NCBI RefSeq assembly: GCF_023016155.1
Contig: NZ_JALKBG010000006.1
Coordinates: forward strand, 558,001 to 622,000
Direction: 5' to 3'
DNA: 64,000 bases
Source: Aliiroseovarius sp. F20344
GTDB lineage: Bacteria > Pseudomonadota > Alphaproteobacteria > Rhodobacterales > Rhodobacteraceae
The first letter of the stretch is position 1. Every line of letters starts with the position of its first letter. This document shows positions 26,649 through 33,736 of this stretch, one piece after another. The translations under genes were made by a program, and so were the position numbers. The notes beneath the pieces were generated by a model. That model searched no databases and had not been told where the DNA came from. It was given only the letters and a program-made list of their open reading frames with translations.

Positions 26649-27614
26649 ATGTCCCTTCTACGCCCCACACGCCGTGACCTTTTGCGCCTTGCTGCCGTAG
26701 CACCGGCCTTTGCCATGCCTGCGACTGCCCGCGCCATGTTGGGCGCCCCGACGGATGGCAATCCCGCGCATTTCTCGTTCACGCTGGGTCAGGCGAAAAT
26801 TACTATCGTTTCAGATGGTTACTTCACACTGCCGTTTGGTGGGCAGGCGATGAATGCGCCGGAAGACGAAAAGCTCGCCTTTATGGCCGCGCATTACATT
26901 GATCCCAAGGTCGGCTATTCCCACACCAACCACATGTATATCGAGCTGGGCGAGGCGCGCGTGTTGGTCGATGTGGGGTCGGGCAATCGTTGGTTCGATA
27001 CGACGGGCCGTCTGATGGGCAATCTGGAAACTGCCGGAATTGACCCGATGGGCATTACGCATGTGGCCATCACCCACGCGCACCCGGATCACATATGGGG
27101 CATTCGCGACGATTTTGACGAACCCGTTATCCCGGACGCGGAGTACATTATGGGCGAGGCCGAGCGCACACATTGGATGCAAGATGGTCTGGTCGACCGC
27201 GTGGCACCTGAAGATCAGCAGTTTGTGCTGGGCGCTGTAAACTCGATCACCGCCGAAGGGCTGGAATGGACTTTGGCGTCGAATGATCACGAGATCGCGC
27301 CGGGTATCCGCCTGATCGACACGCCGGGCCACACACCGGGCCATATGTCGGTAGCAGTCGAAAGCGACGGGCAGCAGTTGATTGCACTGGGCGACTGCAT
27401 GACCCATGCCATCCTGAACTTTGCACATCCTGAATGGTACTCGGGTCGCGATTCCGATGGAGCGCAAACCGGCGCCACACGCAACCGCCTGCTAGATATG
27501 GCCGCCGCGGACCGGATCGCAGTGCTGGGCTATCACTTCCCGTTTCCCGGCGTGGGTCATGTACGCCGCGAGGGTGATGCCTATCAGTTCGTCCCAGCAC
27601 TCTGGCAGTTCTAA
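26649..27614 (+). CDS. Tat-exported metallo-beta-lactamase-fold hydrolase
   Basis: A 321-residue protein with a twin-arginine signal (RRDLLRLAAVAPAFAMPATARA, first 30 residues; RRxLL-type motif). The MBL signature is THAHPDHIWG (HxHxDH, about residue 138), with further ligands in DTPGHTPGHMSV, GDCMTHA and LGYHFPFPGVGHV, so a dinuclear zinc site is expected in the periplasm. Similar proteins include AHL-lactonase-like and other MBL hydrolases; the substrate cannot be told. It lies between ribE and ribB, 82 bases after ribE and 100 before ribB, same direction, although an exported hydrolase has no known part in riboflavin synthesis. Confidence 0.85.
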   Translation: MSLLRPTRRDLLRLAAVAPAFAMPATARAMLGAPTDGNPAHFSFTLGQAKITIVSDGYFTLPFGGQAMNAPEDEKLAFMAAHYIDPKVGYSHTNHMYIELGEARVLVDVGSGNRWFDTTGRLMGNLETAGIDPMGITHVAITHAHPDHIWGIRDDFDEPVIPDAEYIMGEAERTHWMQDGLVDRVAPEDQQFVLGAVNSITAEGLEWTLASNDHEIAPGIRLIDTPGHTPGHMSVAVESDGQQLIALGDCMTHAILNFAHPEWYSGRDSDGAQTGATRNRLLDMAAADRIAVLGYHFPFPGVGHVRREGDAYQFVPALWQF

Positions 27615-27714
27615 CCCTCTGCCGTGACGTCGCAGGCCGTTTCCTTGCCGCCTTTGGGCTGGCATTGGCCGCGCGGCTGCGCTACTCAGCCCCGAGCCTT
27701 AAGGGGAACGCGCC

Positions 27715-28845
27715 ATGTCTGAAAGCACCACCTACGAAACACCCGGTCCGATCGAGGCTGGATTGTCGGATGCCATCTCATCTACGGAAGAGATCATTGC
27801 CGAAGCGAAAGCTGGGCGGATCTATATCCTTGTGGACCATGAAGACCGTGAAAACGAAGGTGACTTCGTCGTTCCGGCCGATGCATGTGATGCGGCTGCG
27901 GTGAATTTCATGGCCACACACGGTCGCGGGCTGATCTGCCTTCCAATGGAAGCGGCGCGTGTGGACGAGCTGGGCTTGCCGATGATGGCGATGCACAATT
28001 CCTCGCGTCATGAAACCGCGTTCACCGTGTCAATTGAAGCACGCGAAGGCGTGTCCACCGGTATCTCTGCCGCCGATCGTGCACTGACCGTCGCGACCGC
28101 GATCAACCCCGACAATGGCCCCGCCGAAATTGCCACCCCCGGTCACGTCTTCCCGCTGCGCGCGCGCAATGGCGGTGTGTTGGTTCGCGCCGGCCATACA
28201 GAAGCTGCCGTGGACATCTCGCGCCTTGCTGGACGCAACCCTTCAGGGGTGATTTGCGAGATCATGAACGAAGACGGCACCATGGCGCGGCTGCCAGAAC
28301 TGGTTGAAATCGCACAGAAACATGGGATCAAGATCGGCACGATCTCGGATCTGATCGCCTATCGCCGCCGCCATGACAATCTGGTGCGTGAGACGGGTCG
28401 CGAAGCCATCACCTCGGAGTTCGGAGGCGAGTGGGAAATGCGCATTTTCACTGACATGACGCACGAGATCGAGCACGTGGTGCTGATCAAAGGCGACATC
28501 TCGACAGATGATCCTGTTCTCGTACGGACCCATGCACTGCAGGAAGCGCAGGACGTGCTGGGTCTTGGCCCAAAGCCCGCTGACGAATTGCCGCGCGCCA
28601 TGCAGATCATTGCGGATGAGGGCAGGGGCGTTGTGTGTCTGTTCCGTGAGCCGCGCAAAACATTGCATGCCGATGAAGAGGAAGGCCCGCGCACCGTGCG
28701 CCAGATCGGCCTCGGTTCGCAAATTCTGTCGACTTTGGGTCTAAACGAGATGGTGCTTTTGACCGACAGCCCCGAGACGCGCTATGTGGGGCTGGACGCT
28801 TACGGGCTGACCATCACCGGCACGCGCCCGATTCAAAAGGACTGA
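27715..28845 (+). CDS. ribB: 3,4-dihydroxy-2-butanone-4-phosphate synthase with degenerate GTP cyclohydrolase II-like domain
   Basis: A 376-residue protein. Residues about 22-220 are a complete DHBP synthase: DHEDRENEGDFV (metal-binding acidic loop), THGRGLICLPM, STGISAADRALT and RAGHTEAAVDISRLAG. It converts ribulose 5-phosphate into the four-carbon unit of lumazine. Residues about 225-376 have the GTP cyclohydrolase II fold pattern, but the zinc-binding cysteines (CxTGDxFGSxRCDC) are missing: residues 271-290 read RTHALQEAQDVLGLGPKPAD. The second domain should not act on GTP, so a true RibA must be elsewhere. Three bases separate it from ribH. Confidence 0.93.
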   Translation: MSESTTYETPGPIEAGLSDAISSTEEIIAEAKAGRIYILVDHEDRENEGDFVVPADACDAAAVNFMATHGRGLICLPMEAARVDELGLPMMAMHNSSRHETAFTVSIEAREGVSTGISAADRALTVATAINPDNGPAEIATPGHVFPLRARNGGVLVRAGHTEAAVDISRLAGRNPSGVICEIMNEDGTMARLPELVEIAQKHGIKIGTISDLIAYRRRHDNLVRETGREAITSEFGGEWEMRIFTDMTHEIEHVVLIKGDISTDDPVLVRTHALQEAQDVLGLGPKPADELPRAMQIIADEGRGVVCLFREPRKTLHADEEEGPRTVRQIGLGSQILSTLGLNEMVLLTDSPETRYVGLDAYGLTITGTRPIQKD

Positions 28846-28848
28846 ACC

Positions 28849-29400
28849 ATGGCCACTGCAGAACAGCACTACATTCTGAACCGCCCCAGCTTTGACAAGC
28901 CAGTCAAACTTCTGATCGTTGTCGCGCCTTACTACAAGGACATCGCGGACAATCTGGTTGCGGGCGCCAAGGCTGAAATCGAGGCCGCAGGCGGCACATG
29001 GGATCTGGTTGAAGTACCTGGCGCACTGGAAGTACCCACCGCAATTTCCATGGCGGACCGCCTGTCGAACTTCGACGGCTATGTGGCGTTGGGCTGTGTG
29101 ATCCGAGGCGAAACCACGCACTATGAAACTGTGTGCAATGACAGCTCACGTGCGATCCAGTTGATGGGTCTCAATGGGCTGTGCATCGGCAACGGCATTC
29201 TGACGGTAGAGAACCGCAAGCAAGCCGAGGTGCGCGCGGATGTAAAAGACCAAAATAAAGGTGGCGGCGCAGCCGCTGCGGCCTTGCATCTGGTCGCGCT
29301 TTCGCGCAAATGGGCGTCTTCAAGCAAGGGCGTCGGGTTCAAGACACTTACGGATTCGATCAAACTTGCCGGTGACACGAAGGATACCCCAACCGCATGA
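28849..29400 (+). CDS. ribH: 6,7-dimethyl-8-ribityllumazine synthase
   Basis: A 183-residue lumazine synthase that joins the RibD product with the RibB product. Visible: LIVVAPYYKDIADNLVAGA, VPGALEVPTAI, YVALGCVIRGETTHYETV (the conserved catalytic His region) and GNGILTVENRKQAEVRA. It follows ribB by three bases and overlaps nusB by four (ATGA, 29397-29400), so ribB-ribH-nusB are co-translated. Confidence 0.96.
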   Translation: MATAEQHYILNRPSFDKPVKLLIVVAPYYKDIADNLVAGAKAEIEAAGGTWDLVEVPGALEVPTAISMADRLSNFDGYVALGCVIRGETTHYETVCNDSSRAIQLMGLNGLCIGNGILTVENRKQAEVRADVKDQNKGGGAAAAALHLVALSRKWASSSKGVGFKTLTDSIKLAGDTKDTPTA

Positions 29401-29864
29401 CGCTTTCCGGCAACCAGAAACGCCAGATGAAATCTGCAGCTCGCCTTTTCGCGGTGCAGGCGCTGTTTCAAATGGAAGCAGCAGGCCAGACAATGGACCG
29501 TGTTATGGTCGAGTTCGAGGATCATCGTTTTGGCGAGGAGTTCGACGACCACACGATGGCAGAAGGCGACAGCCGACTGTTCCGCAAAGTGGTTGGCGAT
29601 GCGGTAAACCATCAGGCGAAAATCGACCAAATGACTGACCGCGCGCTGGTGGCAAAATGGCCCATCGCGCGCATTGATCCAACCTTGCGAGCATTGTTCC
29701 GCGCAGCAGGCGCCGAACTGGTCGAAGGCGACGCTCCGCCCAAGGTGGTGATTACGGAATATGTCGATGTGGCCCGTGCGTTTTTCCCGGAAGGGGACGA
29801 GGCAAAGTTCTCAAACGCCGTTCTGGATCACATGGCCCGTGAGGCAAAGCCTGAGGCGTTTTAA
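29397..29864 (+). CDS. nusB: Transcription antitermination factor NusB
   Basis: A 155-residue NusB with the usual all-helical pattern: RQMKSAARLFAVQALFQMEAA at the N-terminus, WPIARIDPTLRALFRAAGAEL, VVITEYVDVARAFFPEGDEAKFSNAVLD near the C-terminus. With NusE it binds boxA RNA to prevent early termination in rRNA operons. It closes the rib row, as in most alphaproteobacteria, and starts within the ribH stop. Confidence 0.96.
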   Translation: MTLSGNQKRQMKSAARLFAVQALFQMEAAGQTMDRVMVEFEDHRFGEEFDDHTMAEGDSRLFRKVVGDAVNHQAKIDQMTDRALVAKWPIARIDPTLRALFRAAGAELVEGDAPPKVVITEYVDVARAFFPEGDEAKFSNAVLDHMAREAKPEAF

Positions 29865-29915
29865 GTCTCTAACGCTTGGCGGGCTAAATCGACAGTTTTC
29901 GCGTTTTTCGTTGTA

Positions 29916-29957
29916 TTGACAGCCTACTATGGGTAGATGGTGATATTCTTTTATCAC
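29916..29957 (+). promoter_or_regulatory. Candidate promoter with overlapping inverted repeat before the OpgB-like gene
   Basis: TTGACA at 29916-29921 is a good -35; a weak -10 (TGATAT) follows after 19 bases. It overlaps GTGATA-TTCTTT-TATCAC (29940-29957), a perfect 6+6 inverted repeat ending 23 bases before the ATG, placed where a repressor would block transcription. The regulator is not known. Confidence 0.4.
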
Positions 29958-29980
29958 TTGGTCAGTGTTTCTTGCACGTT

Positions 29981-31570
29981 ATGAAAAATTCGAACTCTCA
30001 GATCCGGCTTGCTGCGTTTTATGCTATATTGATCAGCTTGCTTGCGCTTGGGTATTGGGCGGTCTTCCTACACGAAATCCACGGTGGCCGGGATCTAGCT
30101 CCCGCTGCAATTGTTGCCCTGTTGGGGTATGTTGCGGTGTTGTATCTGCGGCCGCGATCAGCGTCACAAATCAAGCGTCCCGTTGCGCTGATCTATTGGG
30201 TGTTTGCGGGCTTGTTTTATCCTTGGTTGGTTCTGCGCCAGTATTTCGGGGCGGTTACAGTAAGCGCCGTTGTCTACCACTGGGGAGAAGGCGTGACTGG
30301 GGGGGTGAACATTCCGTCCATTTTGGCCCATGTTGCGGCTCTTGTCCTAATCGCCATCCTGCTCCACGCTATCTATCTGTTTGTTGCACAGTCGCGATGG
30401 GGCAATTTCATGTTGCTGTCTGCAGCAACGGTGTTCTTGGTCTTAAACCCAATAACGCGATATGTCGGTGACAATCTGAGCGTTTTGGGGCAGGGCGCGC
30501 CTGAAAGTGTGCGCGCGTTTGCTTCAGACCCCATCATAACGGCCGAGCCTGATCAGCCGCGCAATCTGGTGATTGTTTTGCTTGAAGGGTTAGAGGCAAC
30601 CTACGAGAACCCAGTGTTCGGAGATGCCTACGCGCCGCTTGCGGATCTACGCGAATCCGCCACAAGCTTTTCGAGTGTCCGTCAAATTCCAATGACAGGT
30701 TGGAGCGTTGCAGGATTGGTTGCATCGCAGTGTGGATACCCCACTCCGCCTCGTGGAGTACGCCCAAGTTTTCTTATGTCCGATAAAGAAGTGGACTTCA
30801 TGTCTGATCGGGTTTGCTTGGGGGATGTGCTCTCAAAACAGGGCTATCAGGTTGAGATGCTGCTGGGAGCAAACGCGGTGTTTGGCGGCTTCGAAGCCTT
30901 CCTGAACAGCCATTCTTTCGATCGTGTGACGGATCTGCAGGGGATGAAGGCGTATGGGGCAACAGATTTCGGCCCTTGGGGATTTCATGATGGTGAGGTT
31001 TTCAAAGCCGGGCTTGCGCGCATTCGTGAACTCGAAATGGCCGGTGCGCCCTATGCATTGTCCTTGTTTACGATAGGCCCTCACGGACCATATGGTTATC
31101 TGTCCGAGGCATGCCGTTCTGAGGGTATGCCTGATGCTGTCCCTGATGTGCTTTTGGCGGTGGAATGCACCGGCCGTTTGGCACGCGACTTCGTCAATGA
31201 AGCACGCAAAATTGCTGACCCGTCGACCCTGTTTGTTGTGATGTCCGACCATTTGGCTCATTCCAACGTCAGCGCGATTGGTCAGTTGAAGACGCTACAA
31301 CGCCGTAACACAGTGTTTTTTGTGAATGCGGGTAACGAAGGCACCGTCGTCGGTAAACGCGGAACGATGCTTGATGTTTATCCCACCATTTTGGAAGCCT
31401 TGGGTTTTGAATTGAAGGGTCGAAAAGCTGGATTGGGAACCTCGTTGTATTCTGGAATAAGGTCCTTTGCAGATGGCGAGGATCAATTGACAACAGAACA
31501 ACGGCTTCGTCGCGATGTCAGGTTTGTCCGGTGGCTCTGGCGCAACGAGCTTGGGGATGAACAAGGCTGA
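29981..31570 (+). CDS. OpgB/MdoB-like phosphoglycerol transferase (sulfatase fold, membrane)
   Basis: A 529-residue membrane enzyme. The first ~165 residues hold four to five hydrophobic spans; the rest is a periplasmic alkaline-phosphatase/sulfatase-type domain starting at NLVIVLLEGLEATY, with MTGWSVAGLVASQCGYP (the nucleophile Thr/Ser region shared with MdoB, which has TGWTIAGMVASQCG), LFTIGPHGPYG and VMSDHLAHSN (metal-binding Asp-His). OpgB moves phosphoglycerol from phosphatidylglycerol to periplasmic glucans. No opgG or opgH lies nearby, so the acceptor may be a glucan made elsewhere or another surface glycan. ATG at 29981 is preferred over TTG at 29972. LTA-synthase-type activity is an alternative. 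Confidence 0.78.
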   Translation: MKNSNSQIRLAAFYAILISLLALGYWAVFLHEIHGGRDLAPAAIVALLGYVAVLYLRPRSASQIKRPVALIYWVFAGLFYPWLVLRQYFGAVTVSAVVYHWGEGVTGGVNIPSILAHVAALVLIAILLHAIYLFVAQSRWGNFMLLSAATVFLVLNPITRYVGDNLSVLGQGAPESVRAFASDPIITAEPDQPRNLVIVLLEGLEATYENPVFGDAYAPLADLRESATSFSSVRQIPMTGWSVAGLVASQCGYPTPPRGVRPSFLMSDKEVDFMSDRVCLGDVLSKQGYQVEMLLGANAVFGGFEAFLNSHSFDRVTDLQGMKAYGATDFGPWGFHDGEVFKAGLARIRELEMAGAPYALSLFTIGPHGPYGYLSEACRSEGMPDAVPDVLLAVECTGRLARDFVNEARKIADPSTLFVVMSDHLAHSNVSAIGQLKTLQRRNTVFFVNAGNEGTVVGKRGTMLDVYPTILEALGFELKGRKAGLGTSLYSGIRSFADGEDQLTTEQRLRRDVRFVRWLWRNELGDEQG

Positions 31571-31826
31571 TCAGACTGGGTGTGCTCTAGCGTCTCTAGC
31601 CTTCAAAGCCGATTCAAGCCAACAACTACGTCACCAGTGGGCTCTGTGCGGCTTTTACATATTGGAACCAGAGCGCGCGTGGATGCGACATTTTCTGATC
31701 ATGATGCCCAAAAACTGTAGTCAGGTGCAGATTGCACTATGCGCAAGCCATGCCCCTGCGACGCCATGTCTGCTTTCAAACCCATGAGCGCCAGAGTTAG
31801 GATGCCTCTGTATCAAGGGGAAGATC

Positions 31827-32129
31827 ATGCCAAAACTCGTTCGTGTTTACATCCAAAACGTCCTTGTTGGCTTCGGTTTGTCCGCAGCTTTTGTAGCGGC
31901 GTTGCTTTACACCAACGTTGGGAACCTATGGCACCTGATCTCGACCTCGGATATGGGGTGGATCGCCGTTCTGATGTTGTTCATGTTCAACGGCATCGTG
32001 TTTGCCGGAGTGCAATTTGCTTTTGTTATCATGCGGATGGAGAAGCGTGATGATACACCGAAAGGCGGCAAGCGACAGCCTGTGATCACAGGCGAAACGG
32101 CTCTTGTGAAAGTTGCCGCCCCCCGCTGA
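31827..32129 (+). CDS. Small two-TM membrane protein of unknown function
   Basis: A 100-residue protein with two hydrophobic segments (about residues 11-31, NVLVGFGLSAAFVAALLYTNV, given in part, and about 44-66, IAVLMLFMFNGIVFAGVQF) and a basic cytoplasmic tail ending KGGKRQPVITGETALVKV. ATG at 31827 is preceded by GGGGAAG. I do not recognise the family. It stands between the OpgB-like gene and the DksA/TraR-type gene, in the same direction, with gaps that leave an operon possible but unproven. Confidence 0.6.
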   Translation: MPKLVRVYIQNVLVGFGLSAAFVAALLYTNVGNLWHLISTSDMGWIAVLMLFMFNGIVFAGVQFAFVIMRMEKRDDTPKGGKRQPVITGETALVKVAAPR

Positions 32130-32187
32130 TATCTTGCCAGTTCCCGCGAATGAGGTCATGCTTTCCAAGCGATGAGGGGGGGTAACC

Positions 32188-32457
32188 ATGGCTGGTGGAT
32201 GGGCGCGCGATGGCGCTGTAAGCGAACAGATTGAAGCTTCGGTCTCGGACGAGCTGGCCCGCATGAAGGCCAAGGCGCAGCCCGTGGGGGAAAGCTTCAC
32301 CCATTGCGCCGAATGCGAAGAAGAAATCCCTCAAGCCCGTCGCGAAGCCTTGCCGGGGGTAAAGCTGTGTATTGACTGCGTGCAAGAACGGGATGCGGCG
32401 TTCAAGAACCGTCCCGGCATCAATCGGCGTGGCTCGAAAGACAGTCAGTTGAAGTAG
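32188..32457 (+). CDS. DksA/TraR-type C4 zinc-finger protein
   Basis: An 89-residue protein of the short DksA/TraR group. The C-terminal half has the C4 zinc finger FTHCAECEEEIPQARREALPG followed by LCIDCVQERD (two CxxC pairs about 22 residues apart). TraR-like short forms lack the long N-terminal coiled coil of DksA but can still enter the RNA polymerase secondary channel. A good AGGGGGG ribosome site lies before the ATG. Typical of phage or plasmid genes in enterics, but such stand-alone members are normal on Rhodobacterales chromosomes. Confidence 0.88.
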   Translation: MAGGWARDGAVSEQIEASVSDELARMKAKAQPVGESFTHCAECEEEIPQARREALPGVKLCIDCVQERDAAFKNRPGINRRGSKDSQLK

Positions 32458-32493
32458 CGGCAACGGGTGGCGCCAAAATGCCGGCCCGCAAAA

Positions 32494-33567
32494 TCATCTC
32501 TGAGTTTTGTAAGACGCCAGCACAGAGCGATTGTTTTGCGCGTGGCGGGCAACTAGCTTCACTTGGCGTCGGTTTACTGGAATGTGGCAGGCTGACTGTG
32601 GATTATGTATTTCCAACTCATCTGGAAATATCTCGCGAAGCTCTTGCAGTGAAGCGGGCGGAAGCGACTTAAGTGCTTCAGGACCAAGAAGCAAGCTTTC
32701 AGTGGGAGCACCTTCGGCGAATAGGACCAAATGCTCTTCCATAACGATGTGGTAATAAGTGACGCTTGTGACCGACATATCAACGTAAATGCCGGGCAGA
32801 TCGGTCAGCTTGATGGCGGCAATGAGAACCTCGGAGACACCGAACATGCGTTTCACAATGGGGGACGTCACCAGCATGCGATGTTGGCGAGACACCAGAA
32901 GATCGCGGATTGGGAGACCCTGGCCAAGCGCCCCTTTGCAGATGCGAACCGGGTACAGCCGGGCGTTTTCTTGAAGGTCTGTCTTTGTAATATGTCTGTG
33001 AAGAACATGCGCGATGGGCCGATGACTGCCGCCGAACGTCTCAACCAATGTTCCGGGTAAAAGGTCCTCGACAAGACGGGCACCGTCGGCTGTACGAACA
33101 AGTGTTCCACCAGTAAGACATGGGATACTGCCGGGGGTGGGGGAGGTGTTGACCGTATAGCTGTTTACGTCCCCGGTCGTTGACACAAGCGAAGAACCAG
33201 CACCTGCTTGCCCTATATCAGTAGATGTCAAACCGCTGGCCGGGCCCTGGGTCGCGGTTACGGTCGCGGCATTGTCATCAAAGGAAACGAAGGAATAGAC
33301 CGTGCCGTTTTCGGAAAGCGACACCGCGTTGGTTTTACCCAATCCCGTGAAAGTACCGACAGAATTGTCGATCACATAGATGTCTTTTCCGGCGACCGTG
33401 GTGGGAGTTAGTCCGTTTAGTGACGTGGTCGAGCGAATGGTCCCATTGGCATTGTAGATCGTAACAACGAGATCGGTGACGTCGTAGCCGCCATCAACCT
33501 GAATCTCGATGAAATCCTGAGGTGGACCACCAAGGTACTTTAGCTCTGAGAAGAACGGATCTGCCAT
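32494..33567 (-). CDS. Hint-domain protein with N-terminal beta domain
   Basis: A 357-residue protein. Residues about 1-135 are beta-rich and Thr/Ser/Asn-heavy (FFSELKYLGGPPQDFIEIQV; DLVVTIYNANGTI), resembling a lamin-tail-like domain. A Hint_2-type domain starts at about residue 148 with PCLTGGTLVRTADGARLVEDL (Cys as the candidate nucleophile, G-T-L-V-x-T, V-E-D-L) and includes LLVSRQHRMLV, the block B-like His. Hint domains autocleave proteins, but in Rhodobacterales many sit at the end of secreted proteins and their action is untested. ATG at 33567 (MADPFF) is preferred; GTG at 33579 is possible. It stands alone, convergent to the DksA/TraR gene. Confidence 0.8.
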   Translation of the reverse strand: MADPFFSELKYLGGPPQDFIEIQVDGGYDVTDLVVTIYNANGTIRSTTSLNGLTPTTVAGKDIYVIDNSVGTFTGLGKTNAVSLSENGTVYSFVSFDDNAATVTATQGPASGLTSTDIGQAGAGSSLVSTTGDVNSYTVNTSPTPGSIPCLTGGTLVRTADGARLVEDLLPGTLVETFGGSHRPIAHVLHRHITKTDLQENARLYPVRICKGALGQGLPIRDLLVSRQHRMLVTSPIVKRMFGVSEVLIAAIKLTDLPGIYVDMSVTSVTYYHIVMEEHLVLFAEGAPTESLLLGPEALKSLPPASLQELREIFPDELEIHNPQSACHIPVNRRQVKLVARHAQNNRSVLASYKTQR

Positions 33568-33698
33568 AATCTCAAACACCAGTTACAAGAAACACATCGG
33601 CGTTCAGCCAATATGCGCAAACCCCCGCGCTAGTTGTAACTTTAGTTCAAGTTTTAGTCGAATAACATTTTTTTAGGATTTTCGGTTAATAAGATTTG

Positions 33699-33728
33699 AC
33701 CGATGGCTGAGAGGTATCAGCCATCGGT
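33699..33728 (-). terminator. Perfect 12-bp hairpin just after pepF
   Basis: ACCGATGGCTGA (33699-33710) and TCAGCCATCGGT (33717-33728) form a perfect stem with loop GAGGTA, nine bases beyond the pepF stop. No clear T-run follows on the minus strand, so it is either a weak terminator or an RNA-stabilising 3' hairpin. Confidence 0.55.
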
Positions 33729-33736
33729 TGGTCTAG

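Noticed and set aside
32188-32457. DksA/TraR gene as a sign of a prophage or conjugative element
   Set aside because: No other phage or transfer gene is near; such short zinc-finger proteins are common on Rhodobacterales chromosomes.
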